A DNA stretch of 64,000 bases, from contig OY987242.1 in assembly GCA_963920765.1 (NCBI GenBank), positions 25,878,002 to 25,942,001 on the forward strand. Reading direction: 5' to 3'. Source of the DNA: Ulota crispa (taxonomy: Eukaryota; Streptophyta; Bryopsida; Orthotrichales; Orthotrichaceae). This document shows, piece by piece, positions 23,201 through 34,435 of this stretch; the first letter of the stretch is position 1, and every line of letters begins with the position of its first letter. A program made the translations under genes and the position numbers. The notes under the pieces are model-generated. The model was not told where the DNA came from and ran no database searches. It saw only the letters and a list, made by a program, of their open reading frames with translations.

Positions 23201-25235
23201 ATCAAGTAACATACGATACTGGATATGAAACACAGAAGTTCACTAACCAAGTCCATAGCTAGCATCGCAGACCCCATATTTGTCGTCGCAAATGGTACAC
23301 AAAATGGGTTCATCTTGCGATATGATACCCTTAAAGCCTCGATTGCGTCATTAAAAATCTGCTTCCACAATTGCTGATGTTATGACCACAAAGAGCTCAC
23401 AGGCTCAATGGAACTACCTGCCATGGGAACCCATATGATGCCTGCAACTCCTTGAGCGGCAACATTCATGGCAAACTGTTCTCTGATTTGAGGATCTTAT
23501 CGTCCTCTAATCAAAACCATAATATATCCTAATACGAATTACACAATTTTGAAAACTGAAAATAGCATTGAAGTATAAGGAGATGCATGGAAAGATAAAA
23601 ATACGCTATATTGCAAGCAAGCATAATTTCCAAACTACTTTGAGTTCCCACCTGCTTGCAGGAGCTATAGAAATAAAAATTAGACAAAAGAACTACAACG
23701 GTACCTGCATGCCTCCCATGGCTGACCCAATAAGCACACCGCATCTTGACTTATCCAATCCCTCCCCAATCTCTGTAAGTCCAGCATCGGCTACAGCTTT
23801 TTTCCCGGCAGTGAGCAGATAGAGCATGAATTTGTCCATCCGTCTTTCAAACTTTCTGGCAACCCAGCCTTCTGAGGAAAAGCCTTTAATTTCGCCAGCT
23901 ATTCTCTGCCATACAAAAGCAGGAAAGACGTTGGTATACTAATTTGGAAACTATTGTGATATATTGCGTGAGTGAGATATATACCAACTAAGATCAGAAT
24001 TTATTAAGACTTGCTGACATGTTGCAAGACCTTTCTGAATTGAAACTACTACGTGTGCTTCAATCCTGACAGCATGATCCCCCGAAGTGATATATCAAAC
24101 GAACAACATGAGAATTGTATTTTTGATACCCTTTGAGGACTACAATCAATTTCAGTCCATTGTCAAATAATGCGGAGCTGAAGCTAGCAACCTAAAATTT
24201 ACAAGAGACCCTGAAGTATTGCAACGCAATGTGAGAACAAAAACCAATTGTGTAAAGGTCTTGAATAATATTACCGTTGGAAATTCCTTGCAATCAAAAT
24301 TCTCTATCTCAGAGACACCACTTTTGCCATCCAAGAGGTTGGCATAAAAGGTGTTGGCATCGTGACCAAGACTGGAGACAACGCCCATCCCAGTAACAAC
24401 CACCCTCCTAGGCTTTGTGGCTGTTTTCTTGGACTCGATGGATTCTTTGACTGGTTGTACAGGGTTCGTTGCAACAGAGGAGGCCTTCCCTGTAAAATAT
24501 CACGCAAGTATTAGCAGTAGCATAAAAATTGTGATTTTTTTGCAAATTGGAGGTTTAAGCAAATAAGTAACCAATGGAACCAATCACAACGGTAGAAGAT
24601 TTTGGAATAGTTGTCACTGTAAAACAAAAACCCCTCGTATTGATCTAAAAAGGGCACTTTTCCTGCAAAGGATATTTTCATTTGTGCTAAAGAAGTCTCG
24701 AAATACTATTGCCATGTTATACGATGCAGCTCAGGAGTATTCGAGCTTCACGAGTCGCTAGATACCAAAAGAAGCAAAAGCAAGATACTAGTAAAAAACG
24801 ATAAATAATCGCTAGAAAGAATCCTTCACCTGCTAAAGCTTTCACAGGTCTTCTTACAGATTGCACTGCCCTGGTCTTCAGTGCTGGTAGTCCCGCTCCA
24901 AAAAATGAAACATCTCCAACTAGAAACTCATTCTTGAAGCTTTCAGTTTCGGGGCAACTTTCGAAGGCAAGGTATGAACCAAGACCAGATATGCCGGATC
25001 CACAAGGTGCTCCCATGCACACATTGGAAAACGCACGAGATTGAATATCATCAGTCTTTATTGACCAGCTTGCTCCTGCTAAACGTTTCGAGCTAGCATT
25101 CCTCCTTCGAATCCTCCCTGAGGGGCTTCCAGAAGGTGCGGAGTTCACTGGATCATCTGCAAACCCAGCAACAGCGCTGGACATGCAAGCTGCAAAAAGC
25201 CATGTACAAAGCGGCGAGGCTGCACCGATCGTCAT
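20224..25235 (-). CDS. FAB1: Plastid 3-oxoacyl-[acyl-carrier-protein] synthase II (KAS II)
   Basis: KAS II condenses malonyl-ACP with palmitoyl-ACP in the plastid, committing carbon to C18 fatty acids. Thirteen GT-AG exons on the minus strand read in phase: 25235-24830, 24489-24275, 23905-23705, 23358-23248, 22841-22746, 22597-22552, 22269-22190, 21776-21708, 21594-21510, 21281-21127, 20838-20758, 20589-20530 and 20355-20224 (TAG). Total 578 residues. Residues 1 to about 160 are serine/alanine/arginine-rich, as expected of a plastid transit peptide. The thiolase-fold enzyme starts at [15 protein letters not shown] (163 on). The nucleophile is Cys324 in STACATSN; the catalytic histidines are His464 (NAHATST) and His500 (SMLGHLLGA). 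The block [18 protein letters not shown] and the ending SSILFAPY are typical of plant KAS II rather than KAS I. The start is supported by an in-frame TGA two codons upstream. Oddity: the GFGG loop reads GGQN (Gln563), where plant KAS II usually has His. Confidence 0.93.
23383..23496 (-). other. Exon-like open stretch in KAS II intron 3
   Basis: Minus-strand frame of 38 codons without ATG start (residues such as [20 protein letters not shown]). It has no counterpart in KAS II, where exon 3 (ending GSAMGGMQ) joins exon 4 (starting IFNDAIEA). Perhaps a chance frame or a relic. Confidence 0.2.
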
Positions 25236-26114
25236 TGTTCAGCAACAGATCACTGTACTTGGTCACTATCTGTATACATTACAGTAATCATGTGAGAATC
25301 GTTTACAGAGGCTGTTGATCAAGAATCTACTAATGAAGACTACTCCTAGAAAGCCTGAGGTCAAAGCATTGTCTGCAGCCTCAGCAGAAGCTAAATCCTA
25401 GCTGTACAGGCGTAAACAACTTCCAGGCAAGTTCAGGAGGAGCAAAATCCACTGCTAGAAAAGTGCACGTAGATTGTGATGAAGCGTCGATTACTTTTGC
25501 AGAAAACCAGAGGACCTAGAGGAGTGAGATCCTAATAGAACCAGAAAGTTCTGTCAACTTTGTCATTCTGGTACGAGAGCGCAGCTAGTGGCAACTAGTC
25601 GATTATAGTAACAACACAGTATTCAGTACAACTGTGTCAACTAACTTCAGTAACGTCGGAGCACCATGCTACTAAGCAAGAACGTCCGCACATGGATGTC
25701 ATGAAAACACTATCCAGATTTAAAAATAATGATATTACAAGGAGCAAGGCGACTCTACACTAAGTGACCGGGCCCAGCCAAGAACGTATCAAAAATATTC
25801 AAATCAACATAGCAAATGACCATGGAGAGATCATAATTATCTCGCATAATTGAAGAGGTTTAATCCAGAAACGCCAGAGCTACTTCAGCATATTGAAAAG
25901 TTAAACATATATCAATTAGCTGGTAATATTGCAAGCAAGACACGGGGCTGTGTAATTAATTAAATGTGGAAGGAAGAACAAATCAAAGCATCACTAATTA
26001 TCGGCACGCCACGAACAAAAGAAAAATTAATGTCGTCAAAGAGAACAAATATGAAATGAGAAAATAAATATAATAGGAATGCGACTGACGTCAGCTGTCT
26101 CCACCATATCAGGA
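25236..26114 (-). other. Probable 5'-UTR intron of KAS II, proximal part
   Basis: No gene of its own seen. Acceptor-like TATACAG and AGTACAG sites occur 20-40 bases before the KAS II ATG (about 25250-25270, minus strand). They suit a leader intron reaching to the CT-rich leader near 27.5 kb. Confidence 0.4.
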
Positions 26115-27280
26115 CAGCAATATTTTCTGCTGAAACCTTCAAATTAGGAGCCACGACGATCACATACAGCATCAGTTTCAAGAAACACACGCAGAATATC
26201 ATCACTGTGTAGCTTTCGAAAAGGCAAGCACTAACCCTCCTCTCAGAGAAAGCACAAATCGAACTACCTAAAATCGATCTGGAGCAAAACAGAGGAATAT
26301 GTAAAACGCTTCTACAGGGAGAAAGGCGTCCACATTTCGTCACACCTCAGAGGCGATACGCAACCAGCGTAATTTCCTTATCGCATTCGACAAGAGCACA
26401 TATCCGAAACCAAATTTTTCCAGTAGACATTCGCTGACAAGCGTTTCATCCTCTCCACTTCCAGCTACGTTAATATCCAGTCCTCAGAGAATCAAAGTTC
26501 AATAAAGAAGGCAGGAACATTTCTGCTGGAATCTTCAAATTGAGAGCTACAAAGGGACAACACAAGGACTCTGCGACACGCAGCATGACATCCTTGTGCA
26601 GCAGCCCTCCACCATCGCCAACTCTCCGCTAAGAGAAAGCACGACTTCGAACTACCTAACATAAACACAGAAGTGCATACAAAACGCTTCTACTGAAAGG
26701 AAGACGTTCACATTTCGCCACACATCAGAAACGATACGTAACTAGCTCAAGTCAAAATCCGCATTCTACAAAGCCGAAACCAAAATTATCCACAATACAT
26801 AACGCTGACAACAGTTTCCAACTCTGCACTCCACATTCTATCTCCAAATTATCAAAATCCAATACAGTATACACTCGACAGCATCTTCTTCAACCATAAA
26901 CCAGACCACAGCACCACTTCTACTCGAATCTTCAAATGATCAGGCACAAAGATAACACAGCCATGTCGATACAACAACACACAGCAAATAAAAAAATCAC
27001 TGTACAGCGTTCAACAAGCAAGAACCACAGAGCAAGCACACTACTCACCTTCAAACAACCTAAAATCAATCAGGAACTAAAAAGCTAGAAAAAAACATAC
27101 AACAAAACAGGAAAAAACACGCTCACATTCCAGACGCTCACATTTCAGACGCTCACATTTTCCACAGCTCAAGGTACATCATCACGCATTCGACAAAAAG
27201 CGAAACTAAAACGTCCACAACTCTTTTCACTTCACGCTACATTATCATTGACCAAAATCCAATAGAGAAGAGGCGGGAAT
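26115..27280. repeat. About 390-bp unit in three degenerate tandem copies
   Basis: Marker words recur at a spacing of about 388-396 bases. 'GAACTACCTAA' is at 26261 and 26649; 'TAAAATCRAT' is at 26269 and 27061. 'CACATTTCG', 'GCATTCGACAA' and 'TCTTCAAAT' also recur. The three units lie between the KAS II ATG and its inferred promoter, so probably in the leader intron. Confidence 0.7.
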
Positions 27281-27399
27281 TGCACTTCGGCGGTAAAGCC
27301 GGAACGGGAACTGAAATTCAAATCCTTATGAGCAACAATAGTATGTGTAATCACACAGCAAAACAATGTATGCATTGTTCTACTACCGGAAGAGAGGGT

Positions 27400-27720
27400 T
27401 TCGCAGCGTCGACGGCATTGTTGGAGCGGCGGACAGCGAGGTACCTGCGGGAGAGAGAAGCAAGACCTAGGAGTGTGGGAGACGCACCTGTATTGAAGTG
27501 CTGCGAGTGGGAGGGCAGGGCCGGGAGGTGTGTGTGTGAGTGTGAGTGTATGTGTGTGTCGGAGAGCGGCGTTGCTTGTTATAAGACACGGCGTGGCGTG
27601 GAGATCATGGCCACTTGAAGGAGTAAGAAACTGAGTGAGCAGGAGAGAGACGAGAGAAAGAGAGGAGAGAGGAGAGAGAAGCGAGAGAGAGATCGAGGTC
27701 GGACGGAGAAGCCTAGGTGA
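27400..27720 (-). promoter_or_regulatory. Inferred KAS II promoter and 5' leader
   Basis: On the minus strand a TATAAC box (complement of 27578-27583) is followed by CA/CT-rich leader sequence and a good donor, AATACAG|GTGCGT, near 27490. Upstream (27625-27700) is a long CT-rich patch on this strand. No conflicting gene lies between this site and the KAS II ATG. Linking it to KAS II is inference; a separate non-coding transcript is possible. Confidence 0.45.
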
Positions 27721-27762
27721 GTCCGACCGGGCGATAACAAGCAACTCGTAGATCATGGGCAT

Positions 27763-28182
27763 GGCCGGGTTTTCTTACCTCGTGCGTGGAAAACTTTTAA
27801 GTATTCTCGTTTCTGAACTATTCTCATTTATTGGTGAATAAGGTAGGAGGCTCATAAACCGTCCATTTAAGGGCTGAAACTAGATTTTGGGGAGGGAAAC
27901 TTTTTCAAATATTTTTCAGTGAATTTTCTTTGAAAGGTAAAAGGAATTAGCATCTAACCCGAGTTTTTTCATATTTTTTAGAGCTTTGTGGATATAGTTA
28001 TGAAATTTTGAAGTTGAAGTGCATAGGGCTCTAAAACCGTCCACCTCCTCAAATGTAATCCACTTGTACATTTCTGAAGCCCATAAAAAACAGCATGTAC
28101 AAAGGCCATACATTTGAGAAAGTGGACGGTTTTAATGCTTGGACAGTTTCAGAGCCTCCTACCTTAAGGAAAATGTATAGGG
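27763..28182. other. Spacer with decayed inverted repeat
   Basis: 'AGGTAGGAGGCTCATAAACC' near 27841 pairs with 'AGAGCCTCCTACCTTAAGG' near 28151, and 'ACCGTCCA' repeats in both arms. This suggests an old foldback element at about 27840-28170. No gene seen. Confidence 0.45.
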
Positions 28183-28185
28183 TAA

Positions 28186-28594
28186 GAGCATCTCCACTCT
28201 TGTACTCCAAACGGAGCACGCCAAGGAGCTTTTAACGTGCCTGGAATATATGGAAGGGAGTTGTTGCAGGCAAGGCCTCCTCCCTTGCTCTCAAAATAAG
28301 CACACTAAGTGCAGCTAGTGGGGGGACTGTAAGTGTCAAACGTCAGTATTTGTGCAAACTTTTTCATCTGCGGCAGTGTGCTACTTGACCTTTCCACTAT
28401 TTTATAGGGTACTAAGCGTGAAAATCAAGCACGTGCGATTTACAAGAGGCACTAGACTTTGGTGTCTTCAAAGACGTGCTTAGCGAGGCCTGGGAAATTG
28501 TTCCGTTTAGCAAGTGCTTGGTGGACCTCAATCTCAAGGCTGAGCAAGCTAGGCATGATATTTCCCAGTTTGGAGAAAAAGAGTGGAGATGCTT
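28186..28594. mobile_element. Harbinger-like short element, TAA target duplication
   Basis: Ends GAGCATCTCCACTCTTG and AAGAGTGGAGATGCTT are inverted, flanked by TAA (28183-28185, 28595-28597). 409 bp. The frames at 28412-28749 overlap it and are not supported. Confidence 0.75.
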
Positions 28595-28681
28595 TAATGC
28601 TTGATGATGAGTGCAATATGAGGGGAAATGAGCTGACGTGGAGGACAAAGTTCAATGAGAAGTTTTCTTTGCATAAATTAA

Positions 28682-28915
28682 CCCGTGAAGGATGTGCCTA
28701 CCAAAAGTGTTGGATGTATTCATACAAGGACTATTTAGTATTCGAATAAATGGCTTTATGGTAAATGCCAAAAATTCCCAAAAAACCCTAGTTGACTGAT
28801 ACTATGTTACAACTTGGCTTAAATTTTACAACTAGTGGGATTCATGTGCTACCCAAATACCCCATCTGTATTCAACATAAGAGAGCGTATACAATACAAC
28901 AACATCCTTTAGGGG
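28682..28915. mobile_element. Short TTAA-flanked element (P9)
   Basis: Starts CCCGTGAAGGATG, ends CATCCTTTAGGGG; TTAA at 28678-28681 and 28916-28919. 234 bp. Confidence 0.7.
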
Positions 28916-28919
28916 TTAA

Positions 28920-29466
28920 GGTAGGAGCACTCAATATCAACAATGTACTTAATGGGGTCACTTTTTATACATAGTGCTCATTCTGAATATTAAAATATGG
29001 GTACACCATAGATAGCTTATCATTTTGGTTAACAACAATAAGCAATTTATGATGCACCTAAATTTAAATTTTAGAATGACCACTTTGAGTAAATAGTGAC
29101 ACCATTAGGTAAATTGTTGGTATTGGGTGCTCCTACTTACTACAAACATTACATGACATAATCGCTACAAACAAACAAGATGGTATAAAAGCCTTTTAGC
29201 CGACTAGGAATCACATCTTCTGACCTGCCATATGCAGTTTAATAACAACAATTTGTGAAAAATGAAGGCAAGATATAGTGATGTATATCATTCCCTGCAC
29301 AAGCAAACAAGGTGAACTTGTAAATTTGATGGTGAAGAACTTATAATATCCAATTATGTAAGTTCTTCCTCAAAATGCTCAAAAAATCCTAATTTTACAA
29401 AACATTCTGATCAATAAATGAACAAGGAACATCTCTCTGTAAACATCCCTTTAGTGGTTTATTAAC
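28920..29466. other. Spacer, no gene seen
   Basis: The sequence after P9 ('AAGGTAGGAGCACTC...') pairs with 'GGGTGCTCCTACTTA' near 29127, so an old inverted repeat of about 220 bp may be present. No coding signal. Confidence 0.4.
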
Positions 29467-29469
29467 TAA

Positions 29470-29928
29470 GGCCCTCTTTACACTAGCTGCAAGAAGCCAT
29501 GGAGAGCAAAATTTGAGGCAATGAAAAACACAAAAATTGAGAAGACCAAGCAATGTCACTCATGTTGGAAATTTCCTAGCAAGGATAAGAGAAAAAAATG
29601 AGGTGAATAATACGTTTGCCATTGTGTGTCAATAAAAGTGCACTATTTTTGGGTATATCAATATTTGCGTCAAGCCCATCAAAAGAGGTATGCTTGACTA
29701 AAAATTTGGAGGATCATTTAGCCAAAGTCTTTACATCCAATCAATTTCATTTTTTAAATGTTTTTTAGGAAATATGTTGAAAATTTAAAACAAAATTTTG
29801 CAACTTCTTTTCACTTTCCATTGTAACAAAAGATCATTACCTCCAAAAGCTGACCTTCCAAGAACAAGCCATGACTTGTGAGAGATTTTTTTCACATTTT
29901 CATGATCACCTCTCATATAAAGAGGGCC
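29470..29928. mobile_element. Harbinger-like short element, TAA target duplication
   Basis: Ends GGCCCTCTTTACAC and TATAAAGAGGGCC; TAA at 29467-29469 and 29929-29931. 459 bp. The minus frame at 29785-29979 crosses its boundary and is spurious. Confidence 0.75.
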
Positions 29929-29931
29929 TAA

Positions 29932-31245
29932 ATAATGATGTGCAATATCCCAAAATATGGATTTGGTAATGTTGTGCATTACAATTTATAAATGGAGCCT
30001 TGTTTTTAACATTTTTTATATGATATTATTGGGGGATTTACAAATAAGTGCATGCAACCTTAAAAACTAATTTTTTTTGTTGGCTGTGCGACAGGCAGCC
30101 ACCAATGCTTGCAGGTAAAGAAGACTTGAATAGAAATGGATAGATTCAACAAAGTATGCATGTTCATCCTTAAATTCTACTATTATTTGTATTTTTCACT
30201 TAGATTTTAGCAAACCTGATATAAGCCTAGAGAATTTGGCAATTTCATCCATTTCTTCATCCAATTTTTCTAGTGTTATGGTAGCCAGGTACTAATCAAG
30301 GGAAGGTTTTGGCAAAAATTTGCCAGCTTTTTGAACGCTGAGTGCATGATTAATGTGATTAAAAATGAAGGCAATGTTATTATGTAACTACTAGTGGTCC
30401 CCGTTCCGGTAGAAGGCTATTGTGCAAGACAGTTTAAGCGGTTTGTCTCTTTCTCTTGCAACCACCCCCTATCCTTGTATATACCCCATCCCTGAGGCCG
30501 ACCATAACCGCCATTTAATCTTCTTGGAGCACAGACACCCAACTACCCAACTAATAAAAATAAGACTATTATAGAAATAAGACAAACAAGGGCTCAAATG
30601 TATTATTATAATGTGTCATACAATATGTTTGCAAACAAAACAAGACTTGACTTCAAAAGCTAATGGAAGTTCAAGTGCATTAGCAGGGCAAGAAGAAACA
30701 CAATATTGATGGTGAAAGATTCTCAAGTATATCAAATGTTTTACAATGAGTTGCAAGCAATTGGTAGCTATCAAGTAATGAACAACCATGGGTGAACAAT
30801 GAACAAGGGGCATCACCAATTCAATACTTGTCTCTTGTTTGCAATTGTTTGTGATTTCTTCTCCTTATTTGTATATTTTCTTGTAAACATTATAACATCT
30901 TAATATACATAACCAATAATGTGTGATTCTTAAATTAACTCTCAAACATGTGTTTTTATGAGTTTGGCAAAAACAAACAATAAACAATAAAAACTACTCA
31001 AAAAAACTACTTCAATTCATATAACTTACACACACACAGTATTTTGGTTATATCACTAGAGAAAATGAAATTAATACAAATTTATCCTCTTTACAACATA
31101 AAACAAAGGTGTCGAGTTGATCAAATACTAAAATCGATTTGGTAATAATCTCTAAAAAACACTTGGAAAAAAACAAAGCTTGGTTAATTTCTAAGTGTTT
31201 TCCAATCACTAAGAAATTCTATAAAATATTTAGAGAACATATTAG

Positions 31246-31247
<2 letters not shown>
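29932..31247. other. AT-rich spacer, no gene recognised
   Basis: A slightly GC-richer patch at about 30395-30545 has no clear frame. Nothing else recognised. Confidence 0.45.
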
Positions 31248-31294
<47 letters not shown>

Positions 31295-31306
31295 TGTATA
31301 TATATA

Positions 31307-31352
<46 letters not shown>
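31248..31352. repeat. (TA)n microsatellite
   Basis: About 100 bases of almost pure TA with two short TGAATG/TGAAT interruptions. Frames here encode only alternating Tyr-Ile and are artefacts. Confidence 0.95.
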
Positions 31353-31354
<2 letters not shown>

Positions 31355-31433
31355 TAGTAACCACAATAAGCATTTTTTAAGAATTTTTGATCATTTACAT
31401 AAAAATTGTGATTTACTGAAAATGATGCAAGAT

Positions 31434-31473
31434 TGTATATATGTATATATATGTATATATATGTATATATATG

Positions 31474-31540
<67 letters not shown>
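31434..31540. repeat. (TA)n / (TATG)n microsatellite
   Basis: Begins with ATATATGT-type units, then pure TA for about 60 bases. Confidence 0.95.
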
Positions 31541-31542
<2 letters not shown>

Positions 31543-31706
31543 TTTTGAAATTTCAACAACATTTGATGGATTCAAAATCTCTGTTTCTTCATTTTTTCTT
31601 TTCTTAGAGTTTAGGGACTTCTATTTAAAACATTTACATTTTGACCACAAGGGTTATAAGCACAAGAAAAAAGAATGCAAAGTTAGTGTTTAAGACCCTC
31701 AATGCA

Positions 31707-31850
31707 AAAGAACAATGTCAATTTGGACATTTTCTATCAATTAAGGCACCATAATTTGGATACTTTTTTGTCAATTTGGACATTTTAGTCAATTTGGATA
31801 TGTCACATCAGATAGTTTTCTTGTGATGCCTATTGACCTATTCAAAAAAC
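31707..31850. mobile_element. CACTA-like short element (family H), decayed
   Basis: Contains 'GTCAATTTGGACATTTT' and 'TTAGTCAATTTGGATATGTC' in the same order as the copies at 33151-33288 and 34104-34250. Its termini are mutated. Confidence 0.45.
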
Positions 31851-31980
31851 GCATTGGAGCACCCCAACATTGAGAAGTATCGGAATATTTGGATGACAAA
31901 TCTTGTTTTCAACATGTGCAATGCATTCATACTTTCATGTGTTGACATGGCTTGTTTCATAGTGCCAACTTTGTGAGGGC

Positions 31981-32492
31981 ATTTGCAATGCACCCAACAA
32001 AAGTCCTGGTGTATAATGTCCAGTCTTTTAATAGACAATAAACTTTAACAAAAAAAATTTACAAGTTGAAGGGCGTTGAAAATGTTATTGTGAAAACATA
32101 ATAAAATTTGGGTTGGAACATTCACTAGTTTAGATATATCCCATCAAATATTAGCTAGCTTCCAAAAAAGATAGAGGTTTTTCTAAATCAAACCTAAAAT
32201 AGAATAAAGTCAGCCAAGAGGAGTGTAGTACTATACAATGACATCCCAATATTGTACCCTTGATTGAATTTTTCTTTTTTAGGTTTGATTTGGAAAGACT
32301 TCTAATTTTTTTGGAATCTAACTAACATTTGATGGGGTGTGTTTAAATTAGTCAATGTCCAAACCCAAATTTTGTTATGTTTTCACAATGATATTTATTT
32401 TCCATGCCTAAAAATATTATGTTAAAGTTTATTGTCTATTAAAAAAAACTAGACATAACATACCGGGACTGTTGCTGGGTGCATTGCAGATT
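31981..32492. mobile_element. Foldback element, arms of about 225 bp
   Basis: 'ATTTGCAATGCACCCAACAA' at the left pairs with 'TTGCTGGGTGCATTGCAGAT' at the right. Inner pairs include 'AATAGACAATAAACTTTAAC' with 'GTTAAAGTTTATTGTCTATT', and 'AAATTTGGGTTGGAACATT' with its complement. Arms differ at many sites. Non-coding. Confidence 0.75.
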
Positions 32493-32505
32493 TTTAAGTG
32501 CATTA

Positions 32506-32920
32506 GGGTATCCCCAATCCACCCGAGATTTGAGCTCCGGAAAGTGTGTTAGACCGTGCCTGACGCCGGCTCTCTTACAGAGTAGGGCCATTTCCCAATC
32601 CACCACCTCCCAATGCACATACATTATGACACTCACTAAACACAGTATTTTAATAGTTTATGTCTTTTTTAAGTGCTTACGTGTGACTTATTCATATCAA
32701 AAGTATCTGAAATTCCTTGAAATTGCGTCAAAGTTAGAGCTGGAATGATATGCAGGACTTTCCAAATAGTGAAAATTTACAAGGGAGGGCTATGTGAGGA
32801 GCCCTGAAAAATGCAATATAGTTTACCTGCTGCATTAAAGCCCATGTTTTTGCTCAAGTCCGGTTAAAAATCCGGCACAAGCTTTTGCCTGCCTCTCTTA
32901 CGACTACATTGGGGATGCCC
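32506..32920. mobile_element. Harbinger-like short element, TTA target duplication
   Basis: Ends GGGTATCCCCAATCC and CATTGGGGATGCCC; TTA at 32503-32505 and 32921-32923. 415 bp, with a GC-richer interior and no recognised coding region. Confidence 0.75.
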
Positions 32921-33150
32921 TTAGTTGGCAATTAATAAAAATTAGGACCTACAGAGATCCTATTCTCGGGAAAAATGATAGTATCTAGAAAGTTCGCCAT
33001 ATCGACAGGTTGATAAAATCCTTCGGGATTCTTGCACGTTTATGGGCGAAATTGGCCATTGACTCCCTCTTCCTGCAAGTCGTTCAGACTTGCCTCGGCC
33101 GCTTGGTGTGCAGTGTGCACGAACGACACAAAAGTTGAGCCGGATGCAGT

Positions 33151-33288
33151 CACTAAGTTACAAGGGAGCAGTGTCAATTTGGACATTTTTTTGTCAACTA
33201 GGTCACATTGATTCTAACATTTTTTTTTGTTAATTTGGACATTTTAGTCAATTTGAACGTGTCACTGCACACAATTTTTCTTGTAGTG
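33151..33288. mobile_element. CACTA-like short element (family H), AGT duplication
   Basis: Left end CACTAAGTTACAAGGGAG; right end TTTTTCTTGTAGTG, the complement of the classic plant CACTACAAGAAAA terminus. AGT flanks both sides (33148-33150, 33289-33291). 138 bp. Confidence 0.75.
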
Positions 33289-33576
33289 AGTGTTCGGAGA
33301 ATTTTTTGAAGATTCACCTGCTAAAATCTTGCATTTAATAGTGTGAATTGGATTTCACTAACATGCATTGATTGATTCTTGTAACATTTTATTTTTTTAA
33401 TGTAATCTATAATATAATAGAATATTGTGCAGTGGTGGTGGTGGTTGAACTCAACGGTTTCGTAAGTAGGGAGGACGATTCTGCAAAGTCCATCTTTAGT
33501 CCCACTTAAAAATAGAGTAGAGTTCAAGTACAACTGAAGTTATGAATGGAATGAAGTAAGATTTGAGGGGCATGGC

Positions 33577-33702
33577 CTACAAGGAAACCATGGTTGAATC
33601 TACAAAAAGTTGACAAAGATTGTGACCTAACCTACAGTATATTGTAGGTTAGGTCACAATCTTTGTCAACTTTTTGTAAATTCAACCATGGTTTCCTTGT
33701 AG
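33577..33702. repeat. Near-perfect 126-bp palindrome
   Basis: Arms of about 60 bp run from CTACAAGGAAACCATGG to CCATGGTTTCCTTGTAG around the centre 'CAGTATATTG'. Outer ends match the CTACAAGGAAA ends of family H, so it is probably a minimal CACTA-like foldback. Confidence 0.9.
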
Positions 33703-33705
33703 TAG

Positions 33706-33905
33706 AGGGGCATGGGGAAGGGGGCACAAGAATAAAGGGGCACGGGGATAGAGGGGCACGGGGATAGAGGGGCATGGGGATAGAGGGGCATATGGATAGG
33801 GGACATTGGGATATGGAGCATAGAGATAGGGAGCATGGGGATAGAGGGCACAGGGATAGGGGGCACATGGATAGGGGGCATGTGGCATAGGGGTGATGTG
33901 GCACA
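33706..33905. repeat. G-rich minisatellite, about 15-16 bp units
   Basis: A dozen variants of 'ATAGAGGGGCACGGGG', directly beside the palindrome. Long proline/cysteine frames on the minus strand (33632-33976) are produced by this repeat and are not genes. Confidence 0.9.
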
Positions 33906-34014
33906 ACTGTTGGTACAATGGGTGTGTAAACTAGTATACTATAATTTAAAAATTTGGAAAGAACTAGCCAATTCATTATTCAATAGTTTCATGTTTCAAT
34001 TGATTTTTTTGCAG

Positions 34015-34435
34015 TTTCAACCGGCTGACAATACACTAACCGTTGATTCTCCCCAAACATTGGTTGGATGGTCTTTAGGCAAAGTGTTGATTTTGGTGCC
34101 ATGCTACAAGGAAATAGTGTCAATTTGAATATTTTTTGACATTTGGACAAGTTGATTCAGACATTTTCCTGCCACAACAGATTTTTTTTGTGTCATTTTA
34201 GACATATTTAGTCAATTTGGACGTGTTAAGTTGGACAGTTTTCCTTGTAGCTTGTGATAGGAGCAACTCGGGAGAATGATACGGGGAGTGGAGTTCCTGC
34301 TGCTTTGTGGATATGAGAGACGACGGGGACAACTTTATGGTTTTGCCAAGACACACAGTGAACTCAGTATTGCTTAATTTCGCATGTTCTGAGGTGACCG
34401 ACGTTATCAATGGTACTTTCTTTGGTACTTTGTGA
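34015..34435 (+). pseudogene. Gene fragment interrupted by a CACTA-like insertion
   Basis: After an acceptor-like TTTTTTTGCAG, 34015-34103 reads open with a protein-like composition (QPADNTLTVDSPQTLVGW). After the family H copy, 34251 onward continues (VIGATRENDTGSGVPAALW, stop). A +1 shift then gives DDGDNFMVLPRHTVNSVLL... ending at TGA 34433-34435. Composition is less AT-rich than the surroundings. I do not recognise the protein. The insertion plus frameshift suggest a dead fragment, or one exon of a gene not otherwise visible. Confidence 0.35.
34104..34250. mobile_element. CACTA-like short element (family H)
   Basis: Ends CTACAAGGAAATAGTG and TTTTCCTTGTAG are inverted; the interior 'TTTAGTCAATTTGGACGTGT' is shared with 33151-33288. 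It sits inside the gene-like fragment at 34015-34435. Confidence 0.65.

Noticed and set aside
20704-24507. Individual short minus-strand frames treated as separate genes
   Set aside because: They are single exons of KAS II read through into introns; splicing in phase explains all of them.
25960-26343. 127-codon minus-strand frame
   Set aside because: It overlaps the first of the three degenerate tandem units, has no homologue by eye, and lies in the inferred intron.
27232-27762. 176-codon minus-strand frame and its plus-strand shadow at 27280-27618
   Set aside because: It lies in CT-rich promoter and leader sequence, is low-complexity Ser/Leu/Pro/Thr, and has no domain; better read as the KAS II leader region.
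31184-31693. Frames of 60-118 codons on both strands around the AT microsatellites
   Set aside because: They encode only alternating Tyr-Ile from (TA)n and have no coding meaning.
33632-33976. Proline/cysteine-rich frames on the minus strand
   Set aside because: All three frames stay open because of the minisatellite; it is not a protein family.
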